Part shown: positions 1 to 11,900 of the stretch, piece after piece
Layout of the letters: every line of letters begins with the position of its first letter
Numbering within the stretch: position 1 is the stretch's first letter
NCBI GenBank assembly: GCA_018985225.1
Contig: JADGIF010000008.1
Location: 1-47,730 of the forward strand
Source of the DNA: Amoeboradix gromovi
Taxonomy: Eukaryota > Sanchytriomycota > Sanchytriomycetes > Sanchytriales > Sanchytriaceae
Direction of reading: 5' to 3'
DNA: 47,730 nt
The notes under the pieces: generated by a model
The model's input: the letters and a program-made list of their open reading frames with translations, nothing else
Told to the model about the DNA's origin: nothing
Databases searched by the model: none
Made by a program: the position numbers and the translations under genes

Positions 1-76
1 TTAATGATAGCATTTCCTCCGTATGGAGCACCTCCTTTAAAAACGAGTTAGTCTAGTTTTTATATTTGGTGTCCCA
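1..76 (+). mobile_element. MITE-like repeat, copy A (right end only)
   Basis: This is the 3' end of the dispersed repeat also found near 19858, 22623, 30736, 37041 and 47413. It matches the other copies from TTAATGATAGCATTTCC to the terminal GGTGTCCCA. The left part lies outside the window. Confidence 0.85.
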
Positions 77-580
77 AATGTCACTGCAGAAGCCTTGAAA
101 TTAAGCAAACTCTTTGGTAGCGCTGTGATTTCAAACAGTTGATTGTTCTTACAGATGTCTTCTTATTCCAGATTCATAATCTTTTCGATTTTCGCCACTC
201 TATAAACACTCAACTGGGAAAGATTTTTAATTTGATCTTATTTAAGTGAAATTAGCAATTTGCTCAATTTAGATTATTATTACGAGCAGCTCCATTTTTC
301 CTTTTTTGGACTTGATCATGATATCGATGAACCACTGGTGTATACTATGCTTTTCATCCATTTCACGGTAACTTTAAAGTATTCACCAGACCTATACGAG
401 TTTACGTAATCGACTCTCGATACGATCCCTTGAGATTCTCAATAAGAAGTCTGATAAATATTTGTAGACATGCAGTCCTTTGGACTTGCTATTTGTTATT
501 GTTTTTTTGAAGATTCTGCAATGTTTCTCAAGATATGTACCATTTCCTAGATTGTATGAGTATAAAATGATTTACTTTTA
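77..580. other. Intergenic, no gene seen
   Basis: About 500 bp between repeat copy A and the stop codon of the RING-like gene. I see no ORF of note, RNA gene or repeat here. Confidence 0.6.
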
Positions 581-2293
581 TTAAATATCATACTCATTTA
601 CTTCTGGAGCATTAAATGATTCTACGGGAAGCTGCATATCAATAGTTTTGTAACCCGAACATGTATGAGATGATCTGTAATTATCTGCGTCCCCATGAAT
701 CGTGTAGTAATGATGAAAGACATGGCCACAAGGTAACACATCAAAATGAGATCTGATATCTATAGCGTCGCTACATACTTTACAAACAGCACGACTATTA
801 ATGATAGCATCTATGTGATTAAAAAGTGATATGCTCTTGCGAAATCCGATCGAATTGGTTAACTTGGATACAAGGCCACTGTTTGCTCGCAAAACCCTAT
901 TGGATTCATCCAGAGCACTAAAATCACTACTCATTTTCTGGATGATACGCAATACCAGTGCTGTATAGCGAATGTCATTTATCTGGAGCAACATTTTCAA
1001 GTATTTTACTGCAGTTAATTTCTTGGTTACTCCTGCTAGTGACTGGGCTACTAGCCTACATGTGGGAAGTGAGGTGCAATAATCACGAATCAAATCACAG
1101 TTTACCATTATGCTGCATTGTGAGATACCTGTACCTCTGTATGCTCTCCACCCTGAATCTGCATATGAAATATACTCATCAGAATACCAATTGTCTTTGT
1201 AATCTCTATTCCAATCATCTATCCATTCATTGTCTGTTATAATACCGACATTGAGATAATAAGTATCTAAATTCTTTGATGGCAGGCTCTGTGGCTGAAA
1301 ATAGAAGTACCCTGACTTGATATTATATTTCTTCAACTTGGTTTTCAAATATTCCAAAGTTGTAAATTTATGAAGACCGGGTCGACTAAGCAGTTCAATT
1401 ATGTCATTTTGATTAAATTCGTAGTGTTCTATATGTGATATTGCAAACTGCTTAATCGCCTCCAAAGTTGGACCATTTTGAAATGCTGTGGATGACAAGG
1501 CACAAAAGTACTTGAAAGGGTAGTCATAAGTGAAGAATTCTTGAACAGGTAAAGCTGCCTTCAAAAGAGGAAAAAGTTCCTTAAATTGAACATTTTCATA
1601 CACAAAACCATTTGGACCATCAAGCATACGTGGGATATTACCGGCATCTGTAAAATGGTACACCATCATGAATATTTCAGCTCTTTGATGATGAAGAGCA
1701 TATCTTAGGAGCCCATGCTCTTCCAGTAACCCATGCTCTTCTAGTAGCCCATTGAAGTCATAAGCCAGTTCAGAATACTTTCCACCATCTACTTGTCTTA
1801 ATTTTCCTATCTTAAGCAACAGATCTTTGAATGTACCACCCTGTCTAACGGTGAAAATGTTAGCAACTCCAATAAACAGCCTTAGATTACCATCATGAAT
1901 GCTTTCAACTATCAAATACTTCAATGCATCCCTGGAATAAATGGACGCTGAATCCCGAAAGATAGGAGGCCAAGAATAACGCAATGACTCTCTGCTATAT
2001 ACATTATAAACGTGATTGTACACATCTAGACAGGCTTTGTCTATATGTTCATTTACAATGCATTTAAATTTTTGACTCGCTCTACAATCATGTAGAAAGT
2101 CAACTACCTCATCTGCACTCTCCAGCCCACGTAATTGCGTAAATAAGCTATCACGAGTATCTGAATCATCATTGCAATACCGCTGTGCTAATATCAAAAT
2201 AAGAAAAGCGAGCATGTTGATTACTGCTGATGATTTGTATTTATGCCCCTCCAGTTCTCCTTGTACTACCAGGAGACATCGAATCTCAGTCAT
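581..2293 (-). CDS. Hypothetical 570-aa protein with degenerate C-terminal RING-like zinc motif
   Basis: The first ATG of this frame is at 2293; the frame continues 12 codons upstream without another ATG. Most of the protein looks alpha-helical and matches no family I recognise. Near the C-terminus there is C504-x2-C507, then C522-G-H524-x2-H527 and a single later Cys (about 545), which resembles a RING-H2 that has lost its last C-x2-C pair. A tandem LLEEHG duplication lies near residue 195. If the zinc fold is intact it could act in ubiquitin transfer or membrane traffic, but that is only a guess. Stop and AATAAA overlap (TAATAAA). Confidence 0.7.
   Translation of the reverse strand: MTEIRCLLVVQGELEGHKYKSSAVINMLAFLILILAQRYCNDDSDTRDSLFTQLRGLESADEVVDFLHDCRASQKFKCIVNEHIDKACLDVYNHVYNVYSRESLRYSWPPIFRDSASIYSRDALKYLIVESIHDGNLRLFIGVANIFTVRQGGTFKDLLLKIGKLRQVDGGKYSELAYDFNGLLEEHGLLEEHGLLRYALHHQRAEIFMMVYHFTDAGNIPRMLDGPNGFVYENVQFKELFPLLKAALPVQEFFTYDYPFKYFCALSSTAFQNGPTLEAIKQFAISHIEHYEFNQNDIIELLSRPGLHKFTTLEYLKTKLKKYNIKSGYFYFQPQSLPSKNLDTYYLNVGIITDNEWIDDWNRDYKDNWYSDEYISYADSGWRAYRGTGISQCSIMVNCDLIRDYCTSLPTCRLVAQSLAGVTKKLTAVKYLKMLLQINDIRYTALVLRIIQKMSSDFSALDESNRVLRANSGLVSKLTNSIGFRKSISLFNHIDAIINSRAVCKVCSDAIDIRSHFDVLPCGHVFHHYYTIHGDADNYRSSHTCSGYKTIDMQLPVESFNAPEVNEYDI
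1711..1746 (-). repeat. 18-bp tandem duplication inside CDS
   Basis: Two near-identical 18-bp units (GCCCATGCTCTTCCAGTA and ACCCATGCTCTTCTAGTA on the plus strand) encode a doubled LLEEHG in the RING-like protein. The reading frame is kept. Confidence 0.85.
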
Positions 2294-4448
2294 ATTGCGC
2301 AATGTCAAAAGACTGATGTTGTACGACAATTACAAATAAATGGCATTCTTTAATTACAAATGTGCTATGGCCTTTGCTATACTTTTCATATCATTTATGC
2401 TAATAAATTCCGAGAATACCATCTGGACACAATGCTTGGAGTACAGTAGAATAAATTAATTTACTGGCTGACGTATAACCTGATAGTGCACTTGAAATGG
2501 TCAGTTATTGCTTTAACTTACCGTGCGAGTCTATTTGTAGAAATCGTAGATAAGAATGACGTAGACGGACTTCAGAAGGACTAGAAGTAGAAAGTAAACT
2601 TTATCAACAATACTTTATTCTTAGCAAACTGAAAAAGACCCGATATTGTCGTATGATATGAACATAGACATTTAGTAGAGAATGAAAGGGCAGAAACCAG
2701 ATGAAATGCGTAGGCTCTGAGAGCATGTGGGATCGGCGTAGGCCACTAGGATAGCGAGACTGCTAAAAAATAAAACAATGACTTGTTAATACCCGTTTAG
2801 CATTTCTTCAGTACAAGATCACGCTCTGCAGAGATGAGAGACTCCGCGAAATGGATACTCCATTTCTGGTGTAGTAGAGTGTAACCCCAATCACTCTTTA
2901 ACTGCCCTTGTACCTACTCTAAAATTAGCATTGTTGATTTCTGCCAACCAAGATCTACCTGCATAATGCGAGTGCAAAGTCTTTTATTTTTAGATTTTGA
3001 TTTTGCAAATTTTTCATTGATGTCCTTTGTACCAGTTCGTTGATCTTCTAAGGAGTTTGGTCAGGAAATGTTCTAATGCTGAAATTTCCTTTAACTTTAG
3101 CTGGTATCACAGTTTTGGCCCCGCTGAAGAAGGCTCCCTCTATTTCATGCAAACTCAAAGAAGGATGACTACACTGGCAGATGTGTTCAATTGGGTCTAT
3201 ATGAAATATGTACCAGGTTCATATATTGCAAGCAATCTTGAAAAAAGAAATAGAATTAATCACAGCAAAACTCGGAACCATTTGGACTGAAATAAGTAGT
3301 GTCTAGACCTGGACACTATTGCGAAAAAGTATAGGTTCTGTTTGGGAGCCAAGAGCTTTTATTTTCCATGCACTTCTATATCTGGATTCTTTCTTATTAC
3401 ACTTGGACCATGGGTAAATATGCTCTTGACAGTATGGGTATCGTTGAAGGATACAGAAGAATACTGAGAAATAAATAGAAATGGAATTAAAGTAATATAT
3501 CATATGAGATGTATTATACACTTTTATAATGGCTTTTCAGTTTTGTTAACATTAAATCAGTACAAGGATTTGAACAGAGTTTTGCTGAACTCATTAAAAT
3601 ACCGTACCTTGACAATGGCAAGCAATAGGGTATGCCATGACCTGCTTGCAATATACCTAGCTCACAAGACTTGGTGGTAGTCTCATAATTTTTAATATGC
3701 ACATGCAGCTGCAATAATATGGTGCGATGAGGTAATCGTATATACTACTTGACCATCCTTCATCACTGCAAAAGACTTGAAAAGTGGCATGAACCTATCG
3801 TGTTCAGTACTTTTGGTATTCCACTAATATAAATGGGGCTTTTAACCATCTAGAATGAATTATGTAATTGGCAAGTGCGTGACGGAAGGTATCACCTGAA
3901 TCAATGCCTTCAAAAGTACGTTGGATGCATCACTTGCTCGGATATACAAACGTGAAGTCTCTGCAGTTGAATGCGCTCACTTGCACGTAAATTGGAGATT
4001 TTTCGAGCTAATATCCAAGACGGGGAATGCTCGAGCTTTAAATTATAAAATCGTCAAAAGATGATGGTAGCAAGAGTACCGCAGCAATTTGACAATACAT
4101 TGTTCATCATAGTGGATTGAGATACATCTAGTTTAAGACTATATGCTAATGCAATCACACTTGGGCAGTCCACGGAGACGGACCATAAGCTTGAGAGAAG
4201 TAAAAGCATGCTATCTATACGTGTTGCTCCATGGACGTTATATACGCTGTCTTCCATTCTGATTCGTTGGGATAACGCCAGAATTCAGATGGACAAATAG
4301 GATATGCATAATTTATATGCTGCCATCGAAGTTAAGAATTCCAAATAACCAGTGAAAACAAATTCAGAATTTGTATCTTAATACCGATATAGACCTTTTA
4401 TTCTAGGTTCTTAGATACTTGAGCCAAACACGTAAATGTTTTTGAAAC
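2294..4448. other. Gene-poor 2.1-kb region
   Basis: No convincing gene. Short ORFs at 3027-3290 (+, TTG start, 87 codons), 3303-3521, 3514-3714 and 4054-4257 (all -) resemble no family I know. The 3027 frame has a protein-like composition (for example [13 protein letters not shown]) and may be a relic. I see no copy of the MITE-like repeat and no tRNA. Confidence 0.5.
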
Positions 4449-5627
4449 ATGTCTTTTGACAAATCTGGTGCCATATCACTAGACAGCGCTTTGAATTCAA
4501 TGGACGACATCTCTAAACCAGTAATCTGTAATCCTGATATTTATGAAAACAAAACCAGAAAGAAACCTGTAATTGCATGGGTAGATGGTTGCTTTGATGG
4601 TATGCATTTCGGGCACGCCAATGCCCTTAGACAGGCTAGAGCGTACTGTGATTTTTTGATTGTTGGAGTTCACTCTGATGCTGAAATAGAATATAACAAA
4701 GGGCCAACAGTTATGAAAGAGAAAGAAAGATATTTGGCAGCAGCAGCCTGTAAATGGTCTGACATGGTAGTTCCGAATGCACCATACTACACAGATGTGG
4801 ATATGCTGAAATACTATGGATGTGATTTTTGTGTACATGGCGATGACATAACAACAACTGCCGATGGAATAGATTGCTACCAGGCTTGTAAAGACGCAAA
4901 TATGTACAAAGAAGTACCTAGAACTCATGGAATTAGTACTACCGAACTATTGGGGAGAAATTCCTTTCGAGAGAACACCATAGACGCAGTGCTCCACATG
5001 TTGATGATAAGACTCTTCAGGAATCCCTTCAGAATGATTACGCGAAGCATGTTGAACCTTTTATGTGCAGTGCTTCGCAAAAAACAGTTTCTTCTTTTTT
5101 ACCAACTTCAAAGCGTATAATCCAGTTTTCCTCAGACAAAGACCCTAAGCCTAGTGACAAAAATTATTTACACAGATGGCGACTTTGACATGTTCCATAT
5201 TGGACATATAAAGTTCCTGCAGCAGTGCAAGCAACTAGGGAATTTTCTAATTGTCGGTATCCATGATGACATGGCGGTTAATTCTTACAAAGGATCTAAC
5301 TATCCGATTATGAATATAAATGAGCGAGTCTTGAGTGTTTTATCTTGTAGATTTGTGGATGAAATCATTATAAGTGCACCGATTGACATAATTCAGAGTC
5401 TGTTTGATCAATTCAACATATCTGCTGTGGTAATGAACCCAGATAAATTTGAGTCCAATTATTCATATGCAAAAGATGTACTGATTAAACCGTTTAAGAT
5501 GGTGCAGACTACTGAAAACGTGATTGATAGAATATTAGACCAAAGAAAAGAATACGAGGAAAGAAATAAGAAGAAGCAAAAGAAAGCACTAATGGAGCAA
5601 AAGATCAAAAACGAAAACAATAAATGA
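4449..5627 (+). CDS. PCYT2/ECT1: Ethanolamine-phosphate cytidylyltransferase (broken by two 1-nt frame changes)
   Basis: Makes CDP-ethanolamine from CTP and phosphoethanolamine in the Kennedy pathway of phosphatidylethanolamine synthesis, usually in the cytosol. Two tandem cytidylyltransferase domains are visible: the first has HFGH (residues 53-56) and RTHGIST (158-164); the second, from about 5154, has FDMFHIGH. The linker runs in another frame: after LLGR (codon 170, to 4958) the family-like linker (FLSREHH ... SKRIIQFSSDKDPKPSD) is one frame off and returns before IIYTDGDFD. One extra A in the run at 4958-4960 and one fewer in 5159-5163 would give a single ORF of about 392 codons, a normal family length. 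Taken literally, the frame stops at 5118-5120. The two changes compensate and both lie in A-runs, so sequencing error is more likely than decay. Confidence 0.9.
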
Positions 5628-5632
5628 TTTAT

Positions 5633-5797
5633 TCACATTCCTGGGAATTGATTTTCCTTGTTTACTTTTTGACTATTTTTCAAAGACTTGTTTTTGGAAT
5701 GAAATTCTCTAACCCTCTTAGAGATGGGACTCATTGCAATAGATGCATCAGGGCTTTTCATGACAGATGGGAATGATTTTCTCAATTTGCTATCCAT
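5633..5797 (-). CDS. Small basic ORF, 54 aa, hypothetical
   Basis: ATG at 5797, stop TGA at 5633. The product is Ser/Lys-rich, with two SP sites (KSPD and SPISKR, the latter a CDK-type site) and a C-terminal KENQFP resembling a KEN-box degron. It lies tail-to-tail with PCYT2, 5 bp between stops, and its stop overlaps AATAAA (TGAATAAA) as in many genes of this window. These points favour a real small gene, possibly cell-cycle regulated, but length and composition allow chance. Confidence 0.4.
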   Translation of the reverse strand: MDSKLRKSFPSVMKSPDASIAMSPISKRVREFHSKNKSLKNSQKVNKENQFPGM

Positions 5798-5947
5798 GTT
5801 TCGCAATCTATAATGGTTTGTGGATTTATTAATGTTCTATATGATCAATCACTAGTCGCATTTTTTCCAGAGCACAATTTCAGTAAATCAGCCACAAGGG
5901 TAAACATACAGAAAATTGGGGATATAGAGGCGTGACGGTCAGAAGTT

Positions 5948-8900
5948 ATGGAACAACTCGTTGAGCAGTTGAGCAATTTGCAGTATAGCAATCCAGTGGT
6001 GGGATACATTAACAAGTTAAAGAACATTTCCACTGACGAGATTCGTGGTGAAGTGAAGCAGGGTTTATTAGATGAAGAATGGATAAGAAAAGAACTTATG
6101 TCTGAAGTGGATTGCTACTTAACACTTGATAAGAAACTTCTTGCGTACTCCAAGATTCTTAAGAATTCGCAACTAATTAAAAGTAGTTTGAATGACAAAG
6201 AAATGGAGAAGATGTGTTTAGGCAAAGAATTAACTGCCAAGCATGGAATCACAATCATCCAGCTGCTGGTTCCGTATATCAACTATATAGATCAGTTTAG
6301 AGATCAGTCTCCTTTGTTGATATCTCATTATTATAAAGTTTTATCCCAAGGATGGACCACTTCAAGATTCTTTTGCAAAGATGACATATTTACGGGACTG
6401 ATTCTTAATTTAAGAGATAGCTTAATGCCTAAATTAAGGGAGATATCATCTTCAATATACCAGAACCCAAAAGATGGTTTATTTGTCGTTGATTCTTGCA
6501 TTGAAGCTTTTAGAGCTTACAAAATTGAATATTTTAAAAATAGAGAAGAAATTGAAAATAACGGCAAAATCGTAAGATGGGAGTTTGATCAAACCAAGCT
6601 ATTTGACATCACAAACTACATTTCCGATGTGCTCTCAGATTTAAAGCATATTTTAACAGTGTTATACAAAATTCAGTCATCTTTGGATGATAACATGAAG
6701 TCACATACTGGAGAAGGCTTGTCGATTGATGAGCTTCTGAAGAAGTCATTCAAGATTGTATCTGCATTTGAACAATTATCGCTGGACATTTGGGATAAAA
6801 AGAATAAAAACTCTTGGAAAACCATGATTCGTAGATTTGATGATAATCTAGTTCATATAGAAGAGATGATTTGCCAGTTCATAACTAATTGTTTAAGAAA
6901 GAGCAGTGTTAGTTTTATAAATCTACAGATACTGCAGTGTTGTTCCAAGCCCGGTACCCTGGATTCAGTGGTGCAATTAGCCGATGCAAGCTTAAAAGTG
7001 TTAGTTACCAACTTCTATGACGAAATTAAAGCAGCCAAGGCTAAATTCGATACTATATCCAAATCACCTTCGAAAAGCGATGGGACATTTGACAAGGTGT
7101 ATCAGCTGAAGCAGGAGTACAATACTTATAAGAAAGTAATGGTGGAGCTGCGTAAGAACAGGGTAATAGACTCTATTGAAGGCAAAGCCTTATTTGATAG
7201 TTATATCAATTTTTCGATTGTTATAAAACATTTGCACGACACATGGTGTACTACATTTTTTGATAATACAATAAGTCGATTTAACAGCTGCTTGTCATGG
7301 AACGTGTTGATCGAAAAAGACAACAAAATTGTAGTTAATTTCCCATTTGAAATGTATCCTAATCTAAAAGAAATTAAATTATTTGAAGCTTACATCACTG
7401 ATCTCTCAGTCAACATTAAAATCATAGCGCCGCAATTATATCAGTGTTCTCAGAAATATCAAAGACTATATAGAACTGTGTTTAAACTAAATGCAATTAG
7501 AGAAAGCGTTGAATTCACCGAAGAATGGTTAATAAGTGACCATGTAAAGCAACTAGAAACGGTTTTAAACACTGGAATATTAAGAATGACTTGGTGCTCT
7601 TTAGCAATAGATAAGTATTGCGAGTCATTAGAAAAGGAGATATTAAACATGAATAGCAAGATGCAGCAAGCTCATAAAACGCTGAACATGATGAACAAGA
7701 AAATTCACGGGTTAAAAAAGATAGGTATTCAACTAATAAACGAATTTAGGTTTACAGATTCGCAGGACATCCAATTGAAACTGAGATCGACAGGAAGGAG
7801 GCTTACAGATTCAATAATACAGGTGCAGCAAACAGTTTCCAGTATACTGACTAACTTACCGAAAGTGTTTCATAAAGATTTAAAGGATCCGCTGTTTGGG
7901 CAACTGTGCCTAGAAACTGAGAAATTATTGTATTTTACGTGCGAAGGCGTGTGTGATGCGATGATGGTTGTTTTGACTAGAAAATTCAAAGTAGAGAAAT
8001 CCATGCTGGCTGAAATACTGATCAGCTCTAAAGGCATTTTGTACACAAATCCAAACTCAGCCCAGCTTTTTAAAATTTTAATGCAGTTCCCAAACTGGCT
8101 AGCAAACCCAATGGACAGAGTGTACAGATGGGAGAACGGATCTTGTAAATATGTGAACAAGGAAATGGGAAAAATATATAATTTTAAAAACTCTTTGATA
8201 ATCAGCAAAGTATACATAAAATCATCAAACAAGTACCAAAAAAATTGCGCAGATCTCATGAAGTCCATAAACATCGACATTGAATCACTAAACAAATACC
8301 AAATGATCTGGAAGTGCGACTTGGATGACTTGCGACAGTTAGAGATGAATAACGCCGATTCTTGTATATTTTATGCAAATATTACAAATTATTTGTTTTC
8401 ACTTCAAAATGAACTGGCTGACTACTTAATAGATCAAGATTTCAGGTTTTTAAAATATGGCTTTGCCAAATTTCTGTTATTTACAAAGGACATGCTGATT
8501 AAATCTTTAACTGACATTGGCTCTCTATTTTTGAGTAGAGCCATCAGTGAGATAAAGGATGGATTTCTGAAAATAGAATCCTTGGGAGACGCAGAATTTG
8601 GATCCGGTGATATCTGCAGTGATTTCGACAATTATTTTAAATTGAAACAGCAAATTGATACTGAGAAACATCTGTCCGTTCTGATATATCATTTTGATGT
8701 CCTCATATCTCTTTGTAGACCGTTGTTCAATACAAGCAATGTAGAATTGCACATGAGTAACTTTCAATCATTGTTATCGGTTAAATCACTGAAAAGTGAC
8801 CAATTCGCACCTATACAGAACCTGTTTGATTTGCTAAAATCCAAACTAGAAAAAGAGTTTCACAAAATTATCAACTATGGGGATGCAGTTTTGCAGAAGT

Positions 8901-11900
8901 TTACTGCACTGTTAGTTGCTACTAGCAATCCAATCACAGCGTCTAAGGTATATGTTCAGTTTAGTAAAGAATTTAGTGTACTACTGGACAAAGCAAATGA
9001 ACTTTCAGATTTAGGAACCAAAACCAATCTAAATTTGATGCTTAAATGGAATTCCAGCAACTGCAGTGTGTTTATACACGACGACTTGGAAGAATTTTTA
9101 ACTAGGTTTTCAGAGTACTACGAAGCTACATTGCTGTTGACGAGCAATGGCATATCTGTACTTGTAGTTCAAAAATGTAATGAGCTCATCAACAAATGCA
9201 GCGGATTGATGGTCAACAAACCATTTTCGTTTCTCACAACTAGTCTTAATCAATTGAAGACACTTTTAGAATACCTGAGTTTAATCAACTCACTAATGTC
9301 GCATAACTTAGAGTTGCGACACTTTACAAAGATTAGCAAAACAGTGCATGTCGCAGAAATACAGAAATTAGATTTTATAGCAGTGATGAAAATAGATTTT
9401 AACGTTTTGCAGGATGCGATAACGAAGGAAAAAGAATGGTTTAGTAAGGAGTTAGAACTAGAAAGAAAGTACATGAAGTTACTGCGACAGGTATCACACA
9501 TGTTTATATCTAAAGTCCCAACAAGCCTGTTTAAGCTAATGATAACTAACATAGCAGATATGAAGATAAAGTACGAGTCGATAATAATAGAATTGGCATT
9601 ATTGTTGAGTTTAGACCACAGCGAATTTATAAGGATGGAGATTATCAACAGCAACAACGAGTTAGTAAATGTAGTAGACTGCCTCTCAAGTATTGATGAC
9701 ATACAGACAGAGATAGAGTCTGTCTATACAATAATACAAAACCTTTTAAAGAACAATACAATTTTAGAGAAAATCAAATTGCTAAAACTAAGATATTACG
9801 AAATAATTGACCCTCTATTTGAATACGAGTCAGTTTATCAATTGATGTCAGATGAAGAAAACGATTTGGTGAGATTGAAACAGGAAGTGTTTACTTTAAA
9901 AAGGTATGTATTTACAGAGTTGGATCAGTTTAGAAACACATTTCCACGATTCTGGATATTGTCAAACGATGAGCTGATAAAGATTTTGTCATTCTCTTTT
10001 AAGAAAGAGTGGTTCAATACTTTTAAAAGGATATTTAATGGAGTGGATAAGTTCACATTTACAAAAGATGCTCAAAATGTGTTTATAACGAGTTTGGGTA
10101 ACACGGAAAATGAGACATTGGCGTTGCCGATTGACATTGGATTAAACTATTCAGATTTAAAATGCTTTGCAAGTTTATTAACATCAATGCAAATTGGGAT
10201 ACGTAACCAGATATTTGAGGCAATAAATTGCATTCTGAATGGTGACTTGGATGCGCTCATAGCAATTACTTCATCTGCGATTACTGTAGCATTACGTTAT
10301 TGCGCTTCTAAAGGTCATATGAAATCACTTTCTGAAGATATTGTAAAGCAGCTACAAATATCAAACAAATGGAAATCAAAAAAGCTGGAGAAGATATTTA
10401 TTGATTTAAGTAACGCCAAAGAGTTATCCCATATCTTTGGCGTAGAAATAAACAACAATTTGATATGCACCACCTTTAATGGCATGAGATTTGAACACGG
10501 ATTAGAATTCAAGGCTTGTTCAAGGATATTTTGTCATACCCCTATTACAATAAGAACGTTCTCAAACTTTTATGTCGACAGAATTAGCAAGAAATGGACA
10601 TATGCACTGGGCCTGAGTGGGAGTGGTAAAACGGAATCTATTCAAGAGTTTTCAGATTTTTGTGGTTATTTTTGTTACGAGGTAAATTGTGGAGATGTGC
10701 TGGGTAGTGAGTCATTAAAGAATATCCTGACAGGAAGTGAATTCAAAAAAGCCAGCTATTGGGTCAACTTGAGTGAGGTTAACAGACTTTCCAGTAAGGT
10801 ACTACTGCAATTGTCTGAGTCAATTCTGGTCTTAAATGGAAATACGTTTTCAAATGTGTTTGTAAGTTTAAATCCTTATTCCCAATCTAGAAACATTATA
10901 CCAGAGAGCGTCAAGTTTCAATTTCACCAGATTATACTTGAGAAACCGCCTGTTAAAGAAATCTTTGTAAAAATGCTAACAAGCCCAATATTTATTAAAA
11001 AAGATAAGAAATTCGCCGAGTCGCTGCTGCAAAGCGCATGTTACTTGGACTGCTTTCACACTCGTGATACCTATCCCGGAATGTTTCTCAAATTGCTACA
11101 AATGTACATTGATAATCCGAATCAAATAATGCCCAGTATGAAGAGTTTTGTGCATCCAGACAAATCTAGTTTCGTGTACAAGAATGAAACAGATCTTATC
11201 AGCAAAAGTGAAAGCATCATACAATTCTTGGAAAGATTTCATTCTCTGGTCCTGGTAGGATCATTTGATGATTCATTTGTAAGCACAATCAAGGACGTAG
11301 AAAATCATTACTTGCAGCAGGGAAACGTTAAAACACAGCATGTGAACCCAAACATGTATTCATCATTTGAAAACTTTGGGAGCTGTGATGATTTTAACGT
11401 ATTTACAAGTGGTGTAATCACAAGTTGCTTAGAGGAAGGCTGCTCATATCAAGGTACATACCTACTTGTCTTGGATGCTGAACTATTCTCCGAATGGTCT
11501 GAAAATTTGAACTCCGTTTTAGATGACAACCGGTCCTTCTTTTATCCAGATGGGAAAAAATTGGAAATATCTTTGAATGTCAAAATTATATTTTGCACAT
11601 GCAGTCTGAAAAATGTGTCCCCAAGTGTAACAAGAAGATCCACTGTGGTGTTTGTGGATTTAGAAATTCAGGATTGTGATTTTTGGATTGTACACTACGA
11701 CAATTTAAAACAAGAGCACTTGTTTTATGACCCAGATGTATCCATTAACTGCATAGTCAATTACTACACCAAAATCAAGCACCTGAACGAACTCTACGGT
11801 AAATATTATGCATTTTGGGCTTTTAGCAAGTTTAAAACCTTTGATGCTTGTAGTTCTTGGTTCAAAGAGGATTTGAATGTTGCGCTGCTGGGAATTCAGG

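Noticed and set aside
958-1242. 94-aa plus-strand ORF
   Set aside because: Shadow of the opposite-strand RING-like gene, with biased composition and no recognisable features.
3027-3290. 87-codon ORF as a gene
   Set aside because: Opens at TTG, no ATG until mid-frame, no family and no AATAAA at its stop. Mentioned only as a possible relic.
4990-5012. 23-nt GTGCTCC...AAG segment in PCYT2 as an intron
   Set aside because: It ends AAG rather than TAG, has no branch-like motif, and the alternative frame upstream gives a better family match (GR-FLSREHH).
5155-5176. 22-nt GT...AG segment in PCYT2 as another micro-intron
   Set aside because: It would delete the IIYTD strand that the second cytidylyltransferase domain needs, and its 3' end does not fit YTNAYNTAG. 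A one-base A-run error explains the frame better.
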